Below, one piece after another: positions 15,632 through 24,729 of a DNA stretch of 64,000 nt. The notes under the pieces were generated by a model. It did no database searches, was not told the origin of the DNA, and was given only the letters and a program-made list of their open reading frames with translations. Source of the stretch: MGBC163016 sp964631345 (lineage in GTDB: Bacteria > Actinomycetota > Coriobacteriia > Coriobacteriales > Eggerthellaceae); assembly GCA_964631345.1 (NCBI GenBank), contig CAZVWE010000003.1, positions 62,001 through 126,000 on the forward strand, in the 5' to 3' direction. Within the stretch, counting starts at the first letter, position 1. Every line of letters starts with the position of its first letter. A program made the position numbers and the translations under genes.

Positions 15632-18139
15632 CTAGTTACTAGTAGTTCCTTCTTCTGAATCCCGTTCTTCTTGGAATTTCTGTCTAATAGCATCAAAATC
15701 CGAATCTGGACCACAAACTATAACCTCATTAGCTGGATTGTAGGTTGAGCTAAATGTACGCTCACTCAGTACGTCGCCATTTTCGTCGGTTACTGTACGT
15801 GTAACTGAAATACTAGAACCATCCCATCCGTTGGTTTTCTTGTAGTAGGCATCTTTTGCCATATACTCATCAACTTCAATTTTGATTGAATACTTCTCCC
15901 CTTCAATCATTTCACTCTTCACGGTCTCAACATGTCTTCTTGGATTTACGCCTAAAAGAGACACCGTGACTGTGTTTTCTGTATATGACGTCGTAAGCAA
16001 AATGTCTGAAGTAGTGTCATTTTCCCAAGCAAGATCAAGTGTTGGATATGCAATCGCAGCGTCAAGACCCATTGGATAAGTAGAGGAATAAAGCGAATGA
16101 TTATGTCTTTCAAGAACTGGAAGGCCTGCTTCATATACAGCATTAAAAACAGTAGTTGCAACTTGGCAAACACCACCGCCAGCTTCTTCTACAAGCTCAT
16201 CGCCCATCATTACATTTGCATCCATAAAGCCAGCAGCTGAATCTGTATTTCCAGCAATATCATTAAATGACCATTCACCTCCATCAGCTGCGACAACTGA
16301 GTCGTTTATAAGATCAGCAGCCAGGTGAATATTATGCGTTCTATTTTCAGTAGCATGTGTGCCATAGTATTCAGTTGTGAATTCTGAAAATGCCTCAATA
16401 ACGCCATAGGCAAGTGCCGCATCTACGCTAAACGGCCCATCTGTAGTCTGAATTTCGATTGGAATATCAAAAGGACTGCCAGTTAATTCTTGAGTTCCAG
16501 TTTCTCTGAATGATTTAAATAGTGTTTCGTCTAAAGAATTCATAGCAAAATCAACGTCTGGCACTGTAACCTCAGAGTCAGGTACTACGGAAAGTCCAGA
16601 GTTTGTTTGCTCAAATTTAACTGAGATACCTGATATCCCGTCCGAATTGAAATTTACAACTTTCACGAGTGAGGACAAGGCAGCTTGAGAGTCCAAATAC
16701 GGATTCAAAAACCACTTATCCCCTGCTTTTTCAGGTTCTGTTTTTATCCACGTTCCGAGTTCTTCTGATGAAATAGACTCAGATTGATCCTCAAACGAGA
16801 AGGAAGCGCCATCAGCAATCGCTTGTGTCACAGCCTCTTTTGTACGCTCCGCAATATCTTTAGTTATCACCATCTCAGTAAATTCGACATTGGCGACAAA
16901 CTTTGCTTGAAGGCCATCTGTATTTAAAAATGCGTTATCCAGCTTTCCTGTAAACTCATCTTTATTGACCATGTAACCGTCGTGACCCTCAGTTACAGAT
17001 ACCTCGCCATCTTCTATCTCTATTCCACATTCAACAACAGGATCTCCAAGCGCAATATCTAGTTGATCTATAAGCGCTCCTAATTGATCTTCGCCATAAT
17101 TTATAACTATAGGAATGTCACGACCTGAAGTTGACGCAGAAATACGATCAAAGAAATTTCCACCACGCCCTATGAGGTACGCCTCTTCAGCTAACTTTTC
17201 TGCAGGAATACTAGCATCCAAAACAGAGGCATCGGTGATCCAAAGTTTCTGGGAATTTAGGGCATCGCGAACTGAATACTGTTCGGCTGTAGAATCTTGC
17301 TCTTTTCGTTGAAGCTCTACATCCAAATTATCCAAGTCTTCTTCACTTGCAAAAATCAAAACTTCGGTTGAGGCAAGTCTTTCAGAGTACGTATCATTTA
17401 TAGCCTGCGTTGCCTCTTCGACTGTCATCTTAGATACGTTAATGTCCCCTATTGTAATACCGTCATAAATACGCCCCGCGTTGATTACCCCATCAAAAAG
17501 CACCAACACTGCACATAGCACTAAAGCAACAATAGCAACTGCAAGTCCCTTGCTTTTAGACCAAACCCATCGCATTGTGTGCGCTATCCCTTTACCAATA
17601 AATATAAAGATTGAACATATTGCACGAAAGATGGCCTGCAAAACACTTACAGCTTTGTTTTGAGCAGGATCCGATTTTATGGATCCTGACTGTTTGTTTG
17701 TATACTTTAAATAATCTTTGTTTTCTTTATATTTGGCGTTATTTGAGGGTTTTTTATTTCCAGAATATCTTGCATCTTTTGTATATGTAGACCTTGCTGA
17801 TTGTTGAGTACGATTATTATTCGAATCTCTGTAAGATGCCGAGCTCCGTCTTGAACTATTCACTTGGTATCTGTCAGCTCTTAAGTCAGACCTAGAATTA
17901 ATTCTTGGGCTAACGCTTGTATTGGAAGATGAACTAGTCCTTGTGCTGGTTCTTGAATGTTGATTTCTGCTTACTCTGTCTGAGGCATAGCGTTTATCTT
18001 GATCTGTCTTTTTTCCGTAATATGAAGTTCTTCCTTGATCAGATCTTCTCTGCCTATTTCTTGATGTAGCAGATCGTGGGTAATTGGATTCACTTCCTAA
18101 ACGTCCACCTCGCCCATCACGTCTTTCTGGGTAAGCCAT
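15632..18139 (-). CDS. VanW-family membrane-anchored cell-wall protein
   Basis: 835 residues. The first about 170 are basic and rich in Arg, Ser, Asn and Tyr, with low complexity and probably cytoplasmic. A single hydrophobic segment follows near 195-218, so the rest is outside the cell. The outside part has two regions resembling the PG_binding_4 repeat (about 220-450 and 450-580), then a VanW domain (about 600-750, with GGEWSFND and EAGGGVCQVATT), then a G5-like C-terminal domain. The family is linked to peptidoglycan but its reaction is unknown. It overlaps pgsA by one base. The disordered cytoplasmic tail could be phosphorylated or bind nucleic acid. Confidence 0.85.
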   Translation of the reverse strand: MAYPERRDGRGGRLGSESNYPRSATSRNRQRRSDQGRTSYYGKKTDQDKRYASDRVSRNQHSRTSTRTSSSSNTSVSPRINSRSDLRADRYQVNSSRRSSASYRDSNNNRTQQSARSTYTKDARYSGNKKPSNNAKYKENKDYLKYTNKQSGSIKSDPAQNKAVSVLQAIFRAICSIFIFIGKGIAHTMRWVWSKSKGLAVAIVALVLCAVLVLFDGVINAGRIYDGITIGDINVSKMTVEEATQAINDTYSERLASTEVLIFASEEDLDNLDVELQRKEQDSTAEQYSVRDALNSQKLWITDASVLDASIPAEKLAEEAYLIGRGGNFFDRISASTSGRDIPIVINYGEDQLGALIDQLDIALGDPVVECGIEIEDGEVSVTEGHDGYMVNKDEFTGKLDNAFLNTDGLQAKFVANVEFTEMVITKDIAERTKEAVTQAIADGASFSFEDQSESISSEELGTWIKTEPEKAGDKWFLNPYLDSQAALSSLVKVVNFNSDGISGISVKFEQTNSGLSVVPDSEVTVPDVDFAMNSLDETLFKSFRETGTQELTGSPFDIPIEIQTTDGPFSVDAALAYGVIEAFSEFTTEYYGTHATENRTHNIHLAADLINDSVVAADGGEWSFNDIAGNTDSAAGFMDANVMMGDELVEEAGGGVCQVATTVFNAVYEAGLPVLERHNHSLYSSTYPMGLDAAIAYPTLDLAWENDTTSDILLTTSYTENTVTVSLLGVNPRRHVETVKSEMIEGEKYSIKIEVDEYMAKDAYYKKTNGWDGSSISVTRTVTDENGDVLSERTFSSTYNPANEVIVCGPDSDFDAIRQKFQEERDSEEGTTSN

Positions 18140-18837
18140 CAGATCCCAACCTTCTGATCGCTTACGGCATTATCACGATGCTTGAGTGAATCTAAGCGTT
18201 TTGCAGCTTTTAAAGCTATTTGCGCTTTTACGCAGTAATAAATAGTGACACCAATTTGCATCAATAAACCAAGATATACAAACCATATTCCCCAACAAAC
18301 ATAAGAATAATTAAAGCCCGGAAGCCATGAAATATCGCACAGTCCAAGGCCTGGAATAAGAGGCATATTTAACAACATGGCAGCTATACCAAAGAATAAA
18401 AACGTGGTGGCAAATTTGCCAGGATAGATAACCGCTATTCGAATGTCGTATTTATTGATTAAAATTGCGCCACCTATAAGAAGAAATGCCTCTCTTGCAA
18501 ACACCAAAACAACAATCCAAAGCGGTACTGTATCAATAATTAGAGTGCCAATAAAACCTGTAACCATCAAAATAGTGTCAATTGCTGGATCAAGTATCTT
18601 GCCAAGCTTTGACACACTGTGAGTTCTTCGTGCAACCTGGCCATCAAGAAAATCTGTTATAGCAGCTATCGCAAAAACTGTCACAGCCCAAATATTTTGT
18701 CCATTGATTAAAAGAATTAAATAAACAGGAACTAAACAAAGTCGAATTATAGATATGACGTTTGGAACCGTAAGAATTTTATCGGTTACTTCTTGCGCCT
18801 CATTGTTTACTTCAGATTGGTTTTCAATACTGCTCAA
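18139..18837 (-). CDS. pgsA: CDP-alcohol phosphatidyltransferase, probably PgsA
   Basis: Integral membrane enzyme making phosphatidylglycerol phosphate from CDP-diacylglycerol. The 232 residues have about six hydrophobic segments and a complete CDP-alcohol motif, DG-x2-AR-x8-G-x3-D-x3-D, starting at FLDGQVARR near residue 65. A charged N-terminal extension of about 20 residues precedes it. Its stop overlaps the VanW gene start by one base. Other CDP-alcohol transferases share the motif; the size and LTVPNVISIIRL start favour PgsA. Confidence 0.85.
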   Translation of the reverse strand: MSSIENQSEVNNEAQEVTDKILTVPNVISIIRLCLVPVYLILLINGQNIWAVTVFAIAAITDFLDGQVARRTHSVSKLGKILDPAIDTILMVTGFIGTLIIDTVPLWIVVLVFAREAFLLIGGAILINKYDIRIAVIYPGKFATTFLFFGIAAMLLNMPLIPGLGLCDISWLPGFNYSYVCWGIWFVYLGLLMQIGVTIYYCVKAQIALKAAKRLDSLKHRDNAVSDQKVGI

Positions 18838-18976
18838 ATGTCATCACCTAAAGCAACGCCTATGTCTCATAGATACTGTATTTCTGATGAGATTTTACCA
18901 GCATATTGCCTATATCTAACACATTTGAGCAATATTTAAAGTCCTTCACATCTATAACGTATATTTAAGTCTTTAG

Positions 18977-19357
18977 CTATTCTGAATCTTTGGCAGTCTT
19001 TGATTCTTTTTTGTCTTTTTTTGGCACAACAAATTCCCTGACAAACTTTTCACCTGAAATCGGTGTTGGAGCAGGATCCATGCTTAGGCACTTTGTAGGA
19101 CAAGCAGTAACGCAACTTCCACACTGAATACACATGAAAGGTTCTATTGACCAACGCATTTCTTTTTTATCAACACTAATGCAATGGCATGGACACGTTC
19201 TCATACATAATCCGCAAAGGATACATTCCTCTACATTATTTACAACATGTCCCTTTTGCCCTGGATATGGCTCTTTCTTTTCAAATGGATACAGAAGAGT
19301 TTCCGGCTTTTTAAAAAGTGAGCCAAATGTCATTCCACCTAATTTGAAGCTACCCAT
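18977..19357 (-). CDS. echF: Ech hydrogenase ferredoxin-like subunit EchF
   Basis: Carries two [4Fe-4S] clusters linking soluble ferredoxin to the hydrogenase core. 126 residues with the motifs CILCGLCMRTCPCHC (about 43-57) and CIQCGSCVTACPTKC (about 76-90), related to NuoI of complex I. The C-terminus is lysine-rich. It is the last gene of the ech operon, four bases after echE. A 7-bp inverted repeat (18903-18935) lies downstream but lacks a clear T run. Confidence 0.88.
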   Translation of the reverse strand: MGSFKLGGMTFGSLFKKPETLLYPFEKKEPYPGQKGHVVNNVEECILCGLCMRTCPCHCISVDKKEMRWSIEPFMCIQCGSCVTACPTKCLSMDPAPTPISGEKFVREFVVPKKDKKESKTAKDSE

Positions 19358-19361
19358 AGCA

Positions 19362-20450
19362 TTACCTTTCAGTGCAACTAATGCACGGGTCGATTGTAAG
19401 AATAATCATATTTACATCAGCCAAATCGCACCCCTTAAGGGCTACTGTCATGCCAGCTAGGTTTTGAGAAGTAGGCGTACGCATTCTCATGCGCTCAAGA
19501 AATTTTGTACCGTTTCCTTGCGCATAGTAGTAGCATTCCCCTCTAGGTTGCTCTAAAACATTTGCAGCACGAGCCCCTGGCTCGGGATTACCCTTTACCT
19601 TTACAGCAATGTCCCCATCAGGGATTTTGGAAATCAATTCTTTGATAATGTCTATGGATTGAAGGACTTCAAGGCAGCGAACTTTTACTCTCGCATAACA
19701 GTCACCTTGATCGTCTAGTATTGGAGCAAAATCTGCAAGGTCACCATATGCACCTTTGCCAAAGGTGCGAACATCATAAGCAACATTTGATGCACGGGCA
19801 AAAGGCCCAACCATAGACAGATCGATTGCTTGATCATAAGACACATATCCAACGCCAACGGTTCTATTCTTGATAGAAGTATCGGTCAATAGTGTATCTA
19901 CGATCTTTTTATAATCAGATGCAATGCCATCAAGCACATTGATGATTTCTCTAAGTACTGTTGAGTCAATATCTCTTTTTACGCCACCAACACATACAAC
20001 AGAAAGAATTACGCGTCCACCTGTAGTCTTTTCAAAAATATCCAAAACACGTTCACGAAGACGCCAGCAATGCATAAACATAGATTCAAATCCAAATGCA
20101 TCAGCTGCAAGACCTAGCCAAAGAAGATGGGAGTGAATACGCGACAGTTCATGCCAAATTACACGAAGATACTCCGCACGTTTTGGAACCTCCACACCCA
20201 TTAATGACTCTACGGTTTCTGCGTATCCTAGCGAATGTCCCATTGCGCATATTCCACATATACGCTCAGCAACATAAATAAATTGATTGTAGTCTCTTGA
20301 TTCAACTAGCTTCTCTAGACCTCTATGTACAAATCCAATTTGAGGGATACAATCTATAACCTTTTCATCTTCAACAACTAAATCAAGATGAAGCGGTTCG
20401 GGAAGAACTGGATGCTGGGGCCCGAATGGAATGACAGTTGCTTTGCCCAT
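19362..20450 (-). CDS. echE: Ech-type [NiFe] hydrogenase large subunit EchE
   Basis: Holds the NiFe active site of a group 4 energy-converting hydrogenase; related to NuoD. In 362 residues both nickel-ligand pairs are intact: C65/C68 in RICGIC and C356/C359 in DPCISC. This separates it from complex I NuoD, which lacks them. The protein ends three residues after the last ligand (CTER end), so there is no C-terminal peptide to be removed by a maturation protease, as reported for CooH-type enzymes. The hyp maturation genes must lie elsewhere. Confidence 0.93.
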   Translation of the reverse strand: MGKATVIPFGPQHPVLPEPLHLDLVVEDEKVIDCIPQIGFVHRGLEKLVESRDYNQFIYVAERICGICAMGHSLGYAETVESLMGVEVPKRAEYLRVIWHELSRIHSHLLWLGLAADAFGFESMFMHCWRLRERVLDIFEKTTGGRVILSVVCVGGVKRDIDSTVLREIINVLDGIASDYKKIVDTLLTDTSIKNRTVGVGYVSYDQAIDLSMVGPFARASNVAYDVRTFGKGAYGDLADFAPILDDQGDCYARVKVRCLEVLQSIDIIKELISKIPDGDIAVKVKGNPEPGARAANVLEQPRGECYYYAQGNGTKFLERMRMRTPTSQNLAGMTVALKGCDLADVNMIILTIDPCISCTER

Positions 20451-21029
20451 TTAGGCCTCCTTTCCGCTGTCTGTAGCTTTTTTATTTGCCTTTTTTGCCT
20501 TTGCTTCCATAGCAGCACGTACTTTTGCTGCTTTTTCAGGATCCATGGCTGCAAGTTTTGCTTCCATATCGTCGTCTTTGTTGTTAGCACTAGCTTTATT
20601 TATATCAGTTTCAGAATTTGGTTTTGATGCCTTCTTTTCCTTGCTCGCTGCTGCTTTTTTTCTAGCCGCAGCCTGTTCTGGAGAGATGATTGTCATAGGC
20701 TTTTCATTGGCCAGTTTGTAAAAATTCCCAAGAAAATCAATAGCAAGACCATCAAAGGTAATACCAAACAGATCATGGATTTCGTTTTCACAAACAAAGG
20801 ACTCTAAATACAGATCAGAGATGGAATCTAAGGTTGTCTCATAAGGTACATCTTTAATTACATAGTTATCAAGTTTGCCATCAAGCATATATGAGTAAAC
20901 AATATCGACACTTTGGTCATTGTTAACAGCTAGCATTTGGACATAACGCCAGCCATCTCTTTTTAATCTTTCAGCAAGTGTATGAACTTGCGTAATTTCT
21001 AAGGGCAAAAAGTTTGTATCAAACTGCAT
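20451..21029 (-). CDS. echD: Ech hydrogenase NuoC-like subunit EchD with charged tail
   Basis: 192 residues; the first about 115 match the NuoC (30-kDa) type subunit, including the ITFDGLAIDFLGN-like block that docks onto the large subunit. From about 125 on there is a low-complexity tail rich in Ala, Lys, Glu and Asp that most relatives lack. The tail does not look like a second enzyme domain. It is adjacent to echE with no gap and four bases from echC. The tail may aid assembly or be a repeat-driven extension. Confidence 0.82.
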   Translation of the reverse strand: MQFDTNFLPLEITQVHTLAERLKRDGWRYVQMLAVNNDQSVDIVYSYMLDGKLDNYVIKDVPYETTLDSISDLYLESFVCENEIHDLFGITFDGLAIDFLGNFYKLANEKPMTIISPEQAAARKKAAASKEKKASKPNSETDINKASANNKDDDMEAKLAAMDPEKAAKVRAAMEAKAKKANKKATDSGKEA

Positions 21030-21033
21030 TAAA

Positions 21034-21480
21034 TCACGCCCTTTCCTTATTTTTTATCTTCAACTCTTCGGCTTTTTTGTCTAAAACAGCAATACCTTCA
21101 ACAACTGCATCAATAAGCGTCTCCGGACGTACTGCACATCCTGGTGCATAAACATCCACCGGAATTGCCTGATCAACTCCACCGATCACGTTGTAGCAGT
21201 CATGAAATATTCCACCAGAACATGCACATATCCCACATGCAACAACCACTTTTGGCTCAACCATCTGATCGTAAATCTCGCGAACTACATCAATGTTTTG
21301 CTCATTCACAGATCCAGTTACAAGAAAAATATCGGCATGCTTTGGGTTTCCTGTGTTGATAATTCCAAATCTCTCGCCATCAAAACCTGGGCATAGGGTT
21401 GCGAGCACTTCTATATCACAACCATTACAGCTTGATCCATCGTAGTGAATCACCCATGGCGATTTAGATGAATAACCCAT
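21034..21480 (-). CDS. echC: Ech hydrogenase small subunit EchC (NuoB-like)
   Basis: 148 residues from ATG 21480, with GGGGAG upstream; an earlier in-frame start would run into the echB gene. It binds the proximal [4Fe-4S] cluster: CNGCDIE near 16-22, the cysteine in CGICACSGG, and PGC before AVRPETL. This is the NuoB/small-hydrogenase pattern, with two cysteines of the first motif close together as in group 4. It sits between echB and echD in canonical order. Confidence 0.92.
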   Translation of the reverse strand: MGYSSKSPWVIHYDGSSCNGCDIEVLATLCPGFDGERFGIINTGNPKHADIFLVTGSVNEQNIDVVREIYDQMVEPKVVVACGICACSGGIFHDCYNVIGGVDQAIPVDVYAPGCAVRPETLIDAVVEGIAVLDKKAEELKIKNKERA

Positions 21481-21491
21481 CTTATCTCCCC

Positions 21492-22397
21492 TTAGAAAAA
21501 TGCAAGCACCGCAAGATTTATTCCGCCCAAAACAAGCGCAATAGCCCATGCAGACTTAAACATTAGTTGCCATTTGACACGTGCAAAATTGTTGTCGATA
21601 AGAATCTCTAAGAAATACGCTATCAAAGCAACAGCAACAGCCAAAAGAATAGATAGCGGATTAGACCAAACAAAGAAAATTCCGATCCATCCTAAAAAGA
21701 GGACTGTTTCGCACCAATGCATAACTTCAACCATAGCAAGCGTGCTTCCAGACATTTCAGTTGTTACTCCACGTACAATTTCTTGATGTGCGTGATGAGA
21801 CATTGAAAGATCAAATGGAGATTTACGGAGCTTTATTGTAAGTATGTACATAAGGCCTATAAATACAGGCCAAAGACATGCAATTATTGGATACGCCAAT
21901 TCGGTTACAGCACTTACATCAAAAGAGCCATACATATCAGGGGATACAATCCAGGCGGTTGCCAAAAAGAATCCAACAGCAAAAATCAAAACCATTGGCT
22001 CATAAGACATAACCTGTACTGTCTCACGAGCAGCACCGATTTCTGCATAAGGTGATCGAGTTGAATAGGCAGCCATAATAAAGAACAAACTAGACAAAGT
22101 TATTATGAAGATCACAAGCAATAAATTCCCACCGGAGAAGAACAAACCGCCCGAAATAATTGCGAAAACTAATGCACAAATTACATAGGCATCTTGTACA
22201 CCATTTACAGTAACTTTTTCTTTTGCGAGAAGCTTGCGAACATCATAATATGGCTGCAATATCGGAGGGCCAACACGACCTTGCATTCGCGCTGAAATTT
22301 TACGATCGAGTCCTGCAAGAAAGCATCCAATCACTGGAGCTAATACTGCAAAGAGCACACATCCTATTAGTGGGTAAACAATTCCCTGCCAGTCCAT
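21492..22397 (-). CDS. echB: Ech hydrogenase membrane subunit EchB (NuoH-like)
   Basis: 301 residues with about eight hydrophobic segments; related to NuoH, which links the peripheral arm to the ion-pumping membrane arm. The GLDRKISARMQGRVGPP segment near residue 29 and the AARETVQVMSYEP loop are NuoH/HycD family signatures. It starts 12 bases after echA. In this complex it is expected to couple electron transfer to proton or sodium translocation. Confidence 0.92.
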   Translation of the reverse strand: MDWQGIVYPLIGCVLFAVLAPVIGCFLAGLDRKISARMQGRVGPPILQPYYDVRKLLAKEKVTVNGVQDAYVICALVFAIISGGLFFSGGNLLLVIFIITLSSLFFIMAAYSTRSPYAEIGAARETVQVMSYEPMVLIFAVGFFLATAWIVSPDMYGSFDVSAVTELAYPIIACLWPVFIGLMYILTIKLRKSPFDLSMSHHAHQEIVRGVTTEMSGSTLAMVEVMHWCETVLFLGWIGIFFVWSNPLSILLAVAVALIAYFLEILIDNNFARVKWQLMFKSAWAIALVLGGINLAVLAFF

Positions 22398-22409
22398 TTC
22401 CCCTCCCTC

Positions 22410-24326
22410 CTAAAGAATAACTAGTCCTACAGCTGATATAACAACTGCTGACATCATACAAATAGTGTTGAAAATAACTCCTACAGGGGCAATCTTCGCT
22501 TCCCCAAAAATGTCTTCCATATACCAGTTTCTCGTTTGAGCTAGAGTCTCTCCAGACATTGAATTTTGGAAAGCACGACTATCGTTATCTTTATTGATGC
22601 CAGCCAGATAGACATCTACACGACGTTTCTTCGAATGCCCGATGCCTAAGAAAAGCACTATTACAACCGCAAATGTACAAATTGATGCAATCCATAAATT
22701 ATCAGTTGCAATATCCTGACCCGCTAATCCATATATGCCAACAATGTAAGGCTCTACAAATACAGCAGATATTATTGGGAACAAAACACATGTGCAAACC
22801 AAAAGAATTGCCATAAGCATTATCGAAAACCATTCAGATGAATGAACTTTCATCTCAACATTTTCTGGAGTGCCAGCAATTCCTGCGAGTTTTCCGAGCC
22901 ATTTTGCCCAAAACATGAAAGTAGCAGCAGACCCAAACGCCAAAACCAAAATAAGTGCAACTTGATGCATTTCAGCAAATGAGACCAATGTCGCCCATTT
23001 AGCAACAAGCATTCCGAAAGGTGCAATAAACATACACATTATTCCAAGCATCATAAAGCGAGCAAGCCTTGGCATGCGGTCAAATAGAAGATCCATCGAT
23101 TCGATATCGCGACTTCCGATATGGTGTTCTGCGGTGCCAACACAAAGAAACAGTAATGACTTTGCGATCGCGTGGAAAAGAATCAAAAAGATTGCTGCCC
23201 AAACAGCCTCAGGTGTTCCAACACCTGCACAAGTTGTTATTAATCCTAAGTTTGCAATTGTTGAATATGCCAGCACGCGCTTTGCATTTGATTGAGAGAT
23301 AGCCATAAATGAGCAAAGCAAAAAAGTTACAGCTCCAACAAGCATAACCATTACAGCCGCAACAGGAATCACTAAAAAGCACGGAGCAAGTTTTACAAGC
23401 ATGAATACGCCGGCTTTAACCATAGTAGATGAATGCAGTAGCGCACTCGTTGGAGTAGGAGCTACCATTGCACCCAAAAGCCAACTTTGAAACGGCATTT
23501 GAGCTGCTTTAGTCATTCCAGCAAAAGCAAGTAATATTACTGGCAGCGCCGCAACTTCAGGATTTGAAACAGCAAACTGCAAGAATTGATTTAAAGACAA
23601 AGTTCCGATTTCTGAAACACAAATCATAAGAACTATTGCAAATGCAATTCCGCCTAACAGGTTCATGTTGATTTGACGAAATGCGTTGTGAATTGCCTCT
23701 TCGGTTTTGGTGTATCCAATAAGAAGGAATGAGCAAAGAGTTGTCACTTCCCATCCAGCAAACATCCAACAAAGGTTATTGGAAAAAACGATAATAAACA
23801 TAGCGGATAAAAACACGAACATAAGTGCAAAGAATGTAGGTCTTCTGTCCTTTGCACCTTGAGGCTCATGTGCTTGAAAATCGGTCATGTACCCTATCGC
23901 ATATATGCAAATTCCAGAGCCAATTACACCGATTGTTAGCGCAAGTATCAGCGAAAGTGAATCGATGTATAGACCATATGCAACGGACATATCTGTCGTA
24001 TGTCCAAATTCGACATACAGTACAAAAGCAATCTGAATAGCTGCAAGTACACCTGCAAGTAAATTTTTATATCGCAGTGCAAAAGCAATGATTGTGACAC
24101 CGCATATACAACTAATGACGGTACAGATGATATCTATAGCATAGCTATTGAACTCATAAGGTGTAAATTCGCACCCTATAAACATGACTCCCAAAACCAC
24201 TGTAGCCACAATAGTTACAGAAGCACCAGCTACAACTATCACATTTCGTGCAGCATTCTGGCGTATTAAAACCAAAAGCAAAGCAACTATAGCTGGAAAT
24301 GCTATAAGAAACATAAGCAGCTCCAT
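22410..24326 (-). CDS. echA: Ech hydrogenase antiporter-like subunit EchA (NuoL-like)
   Basis: 638 residues with about 16 membrane segments, of the Mrp/NuoL antiporter family that moves ions in respiratory complexes and group 4 hydrogenases. Conserved features include WEVTTLCSFLLIGY near residue 190 and the lysine-bearing AGMTKAAQMPFQSWL near 270, both with charged residues of the ion path. First gene of the operon, with GGAGGAG before the ATG and a predicted promoter about 90 bases upstream. The ion carried cannot be told from sequence. Confidence 0.9.
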   Translation of the reverse strand: MELLMFLIAFPAIVALLLVLIRQNAARNVIVVAGASVTIVATVVLGVMFIGCEFTPYEFNSYAIDIICTVISCICGVTIIAFALRYKNLLAGVLAAIQIAFVLYVEFGHTTDMSVAYGLYIDSLSLILALTIGVIGSGICIYAIGYMTDFQAHEPQGAKDRRPTFFALMFVFLSAMFIIVFSNNLCWMFAGWEVTTLCSFLLIGYTKTEEAIHNAFRQINMNLLGGIAFAIVLMICVSEIGTLSLNQFLQFAVSNPEVAALPVILLAFAGMTKAAQMPFQSWLLGAMVAPTPTSALLHSSTMVKAGVFMLVKLAPCFLVIPVAAVMVMLVGAVTFLLCSFMAISQSNAKRVLAYSTIANLGLITTCAGVGTPEAVWAAIFLILFHAIAKSLLFLCVGTAEHHIGSRDIESMDLLFDRMPRLARFMMLGIMCMFIAPFGMLVAKWATLVSFAEMHQVALILVLAFGSAATFMFWAKWLGKLAGIAGTPENVEMKVHSSEWFSIMLMAILLVCTCVLFPIISAVFVEPYIVGIYGLAGQDIATDNLWIASICTFAVVIVLFLGIGHSKKRRVDVYLAGINKDNDSRAFQNSMSGETLAQTRNWYMEDIFGEAKIAPVGVIFNTICMMSAVVISAVGLVIL

Positions 24327-24411
24327 GCCGCTTCTCCTCCCCTTTAAATTGACATTGCAATCAATCAGAAATACGCCATGTAAAAGATAGATTTAGATCG
24401 CTTCACATGTG

Positions 24412-24440
24412 TATGTATTGAACTTTACAGGAATTGTCAA
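24412..24440 (-). promoter_or_regulatory. Predicted promoter of the ech operon
   Basis: On the minus strand a perfect -35 TTGACA (24435-24440) is followed after 17 bases by TACATA (24412-24417), a poor -10. The predicted leader to the echA ATG is about 80 bases. Only the -35 is strong. The wider 24327-24560 gap also has small mutually exclusive hairpins near 24.46-24.49 kb but no recognised riboswitch. Confidence 0.4.
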
Positions 24441-24559
24441 AATCAAAATAAGGCATATTCAAAGCCGGGATACATTGCCCGACGAGGGGCACAGATGCTC
24501 AATTTTCCCTAATTAAGCGGCCATTTTAAAGCCTTGAGCGGCACTTAGGCTAAATAGCT

Positions 24560-24595
24560 AAAAGCTCTGACCCAGATAGATACTGAAGTCAGAGC
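24560..24595 (-). terminator. Intrinsic terminator after tRNA-Pro
   Basis: Arms GCTCTGAC and GTCAGAGC (8 bp, 16-base loop, 24564-24595) followed on the minus strand by TTTT. It starts 11 bases past the tRNA CCA end, the right place to end tRNA transcription before the ech promoter. Confidence 0.7.
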
Positions 24596-24606
24596 CTGTA
24601 TTTACA

Positions 24607-24683
<77 letters not shown>

Positions 24684-24694
24684 ATAAACAAAGC

Positions 24695-24722
24695 AAGAGG
24701 AATTATAACCTTAATTCCTCTT
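24695..24722 (-). terminator. Terminator after the sortase-anchored surface protein gene
   Basis: Perfect 11-bp stem AAGAGGAATTA/TAATTCCTCTT with a 6-base loop, directly after the stop codon of the cohesin-like protein gene. On the minus strand it is followed by GCTTTGTTT, a weak T run. It separates the surface-protein operon from tRNA-Pro. Confidence 0.75.
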
Positions 24723-24729
24723 ACATCAC

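Noticed and set aside
18903..18935. Terminator after echF
   Set aside because: The 7-bp inverted repeat has a 19-base loop and is not followed by a T run, so evidence is too weak to list.
18977..24326. Reading the ech genes as a partial complex I
   Set aside because: The large subunit retains both CxxC nickel-ligand pairs and there are only six genes in Ech order.
24327..24560. Known riboswitch before the ech operon
   Set aside because: None of the conserved cores that I can recall (nickel/cobalt, molybdenum cofactor, cobalamin) can be found.
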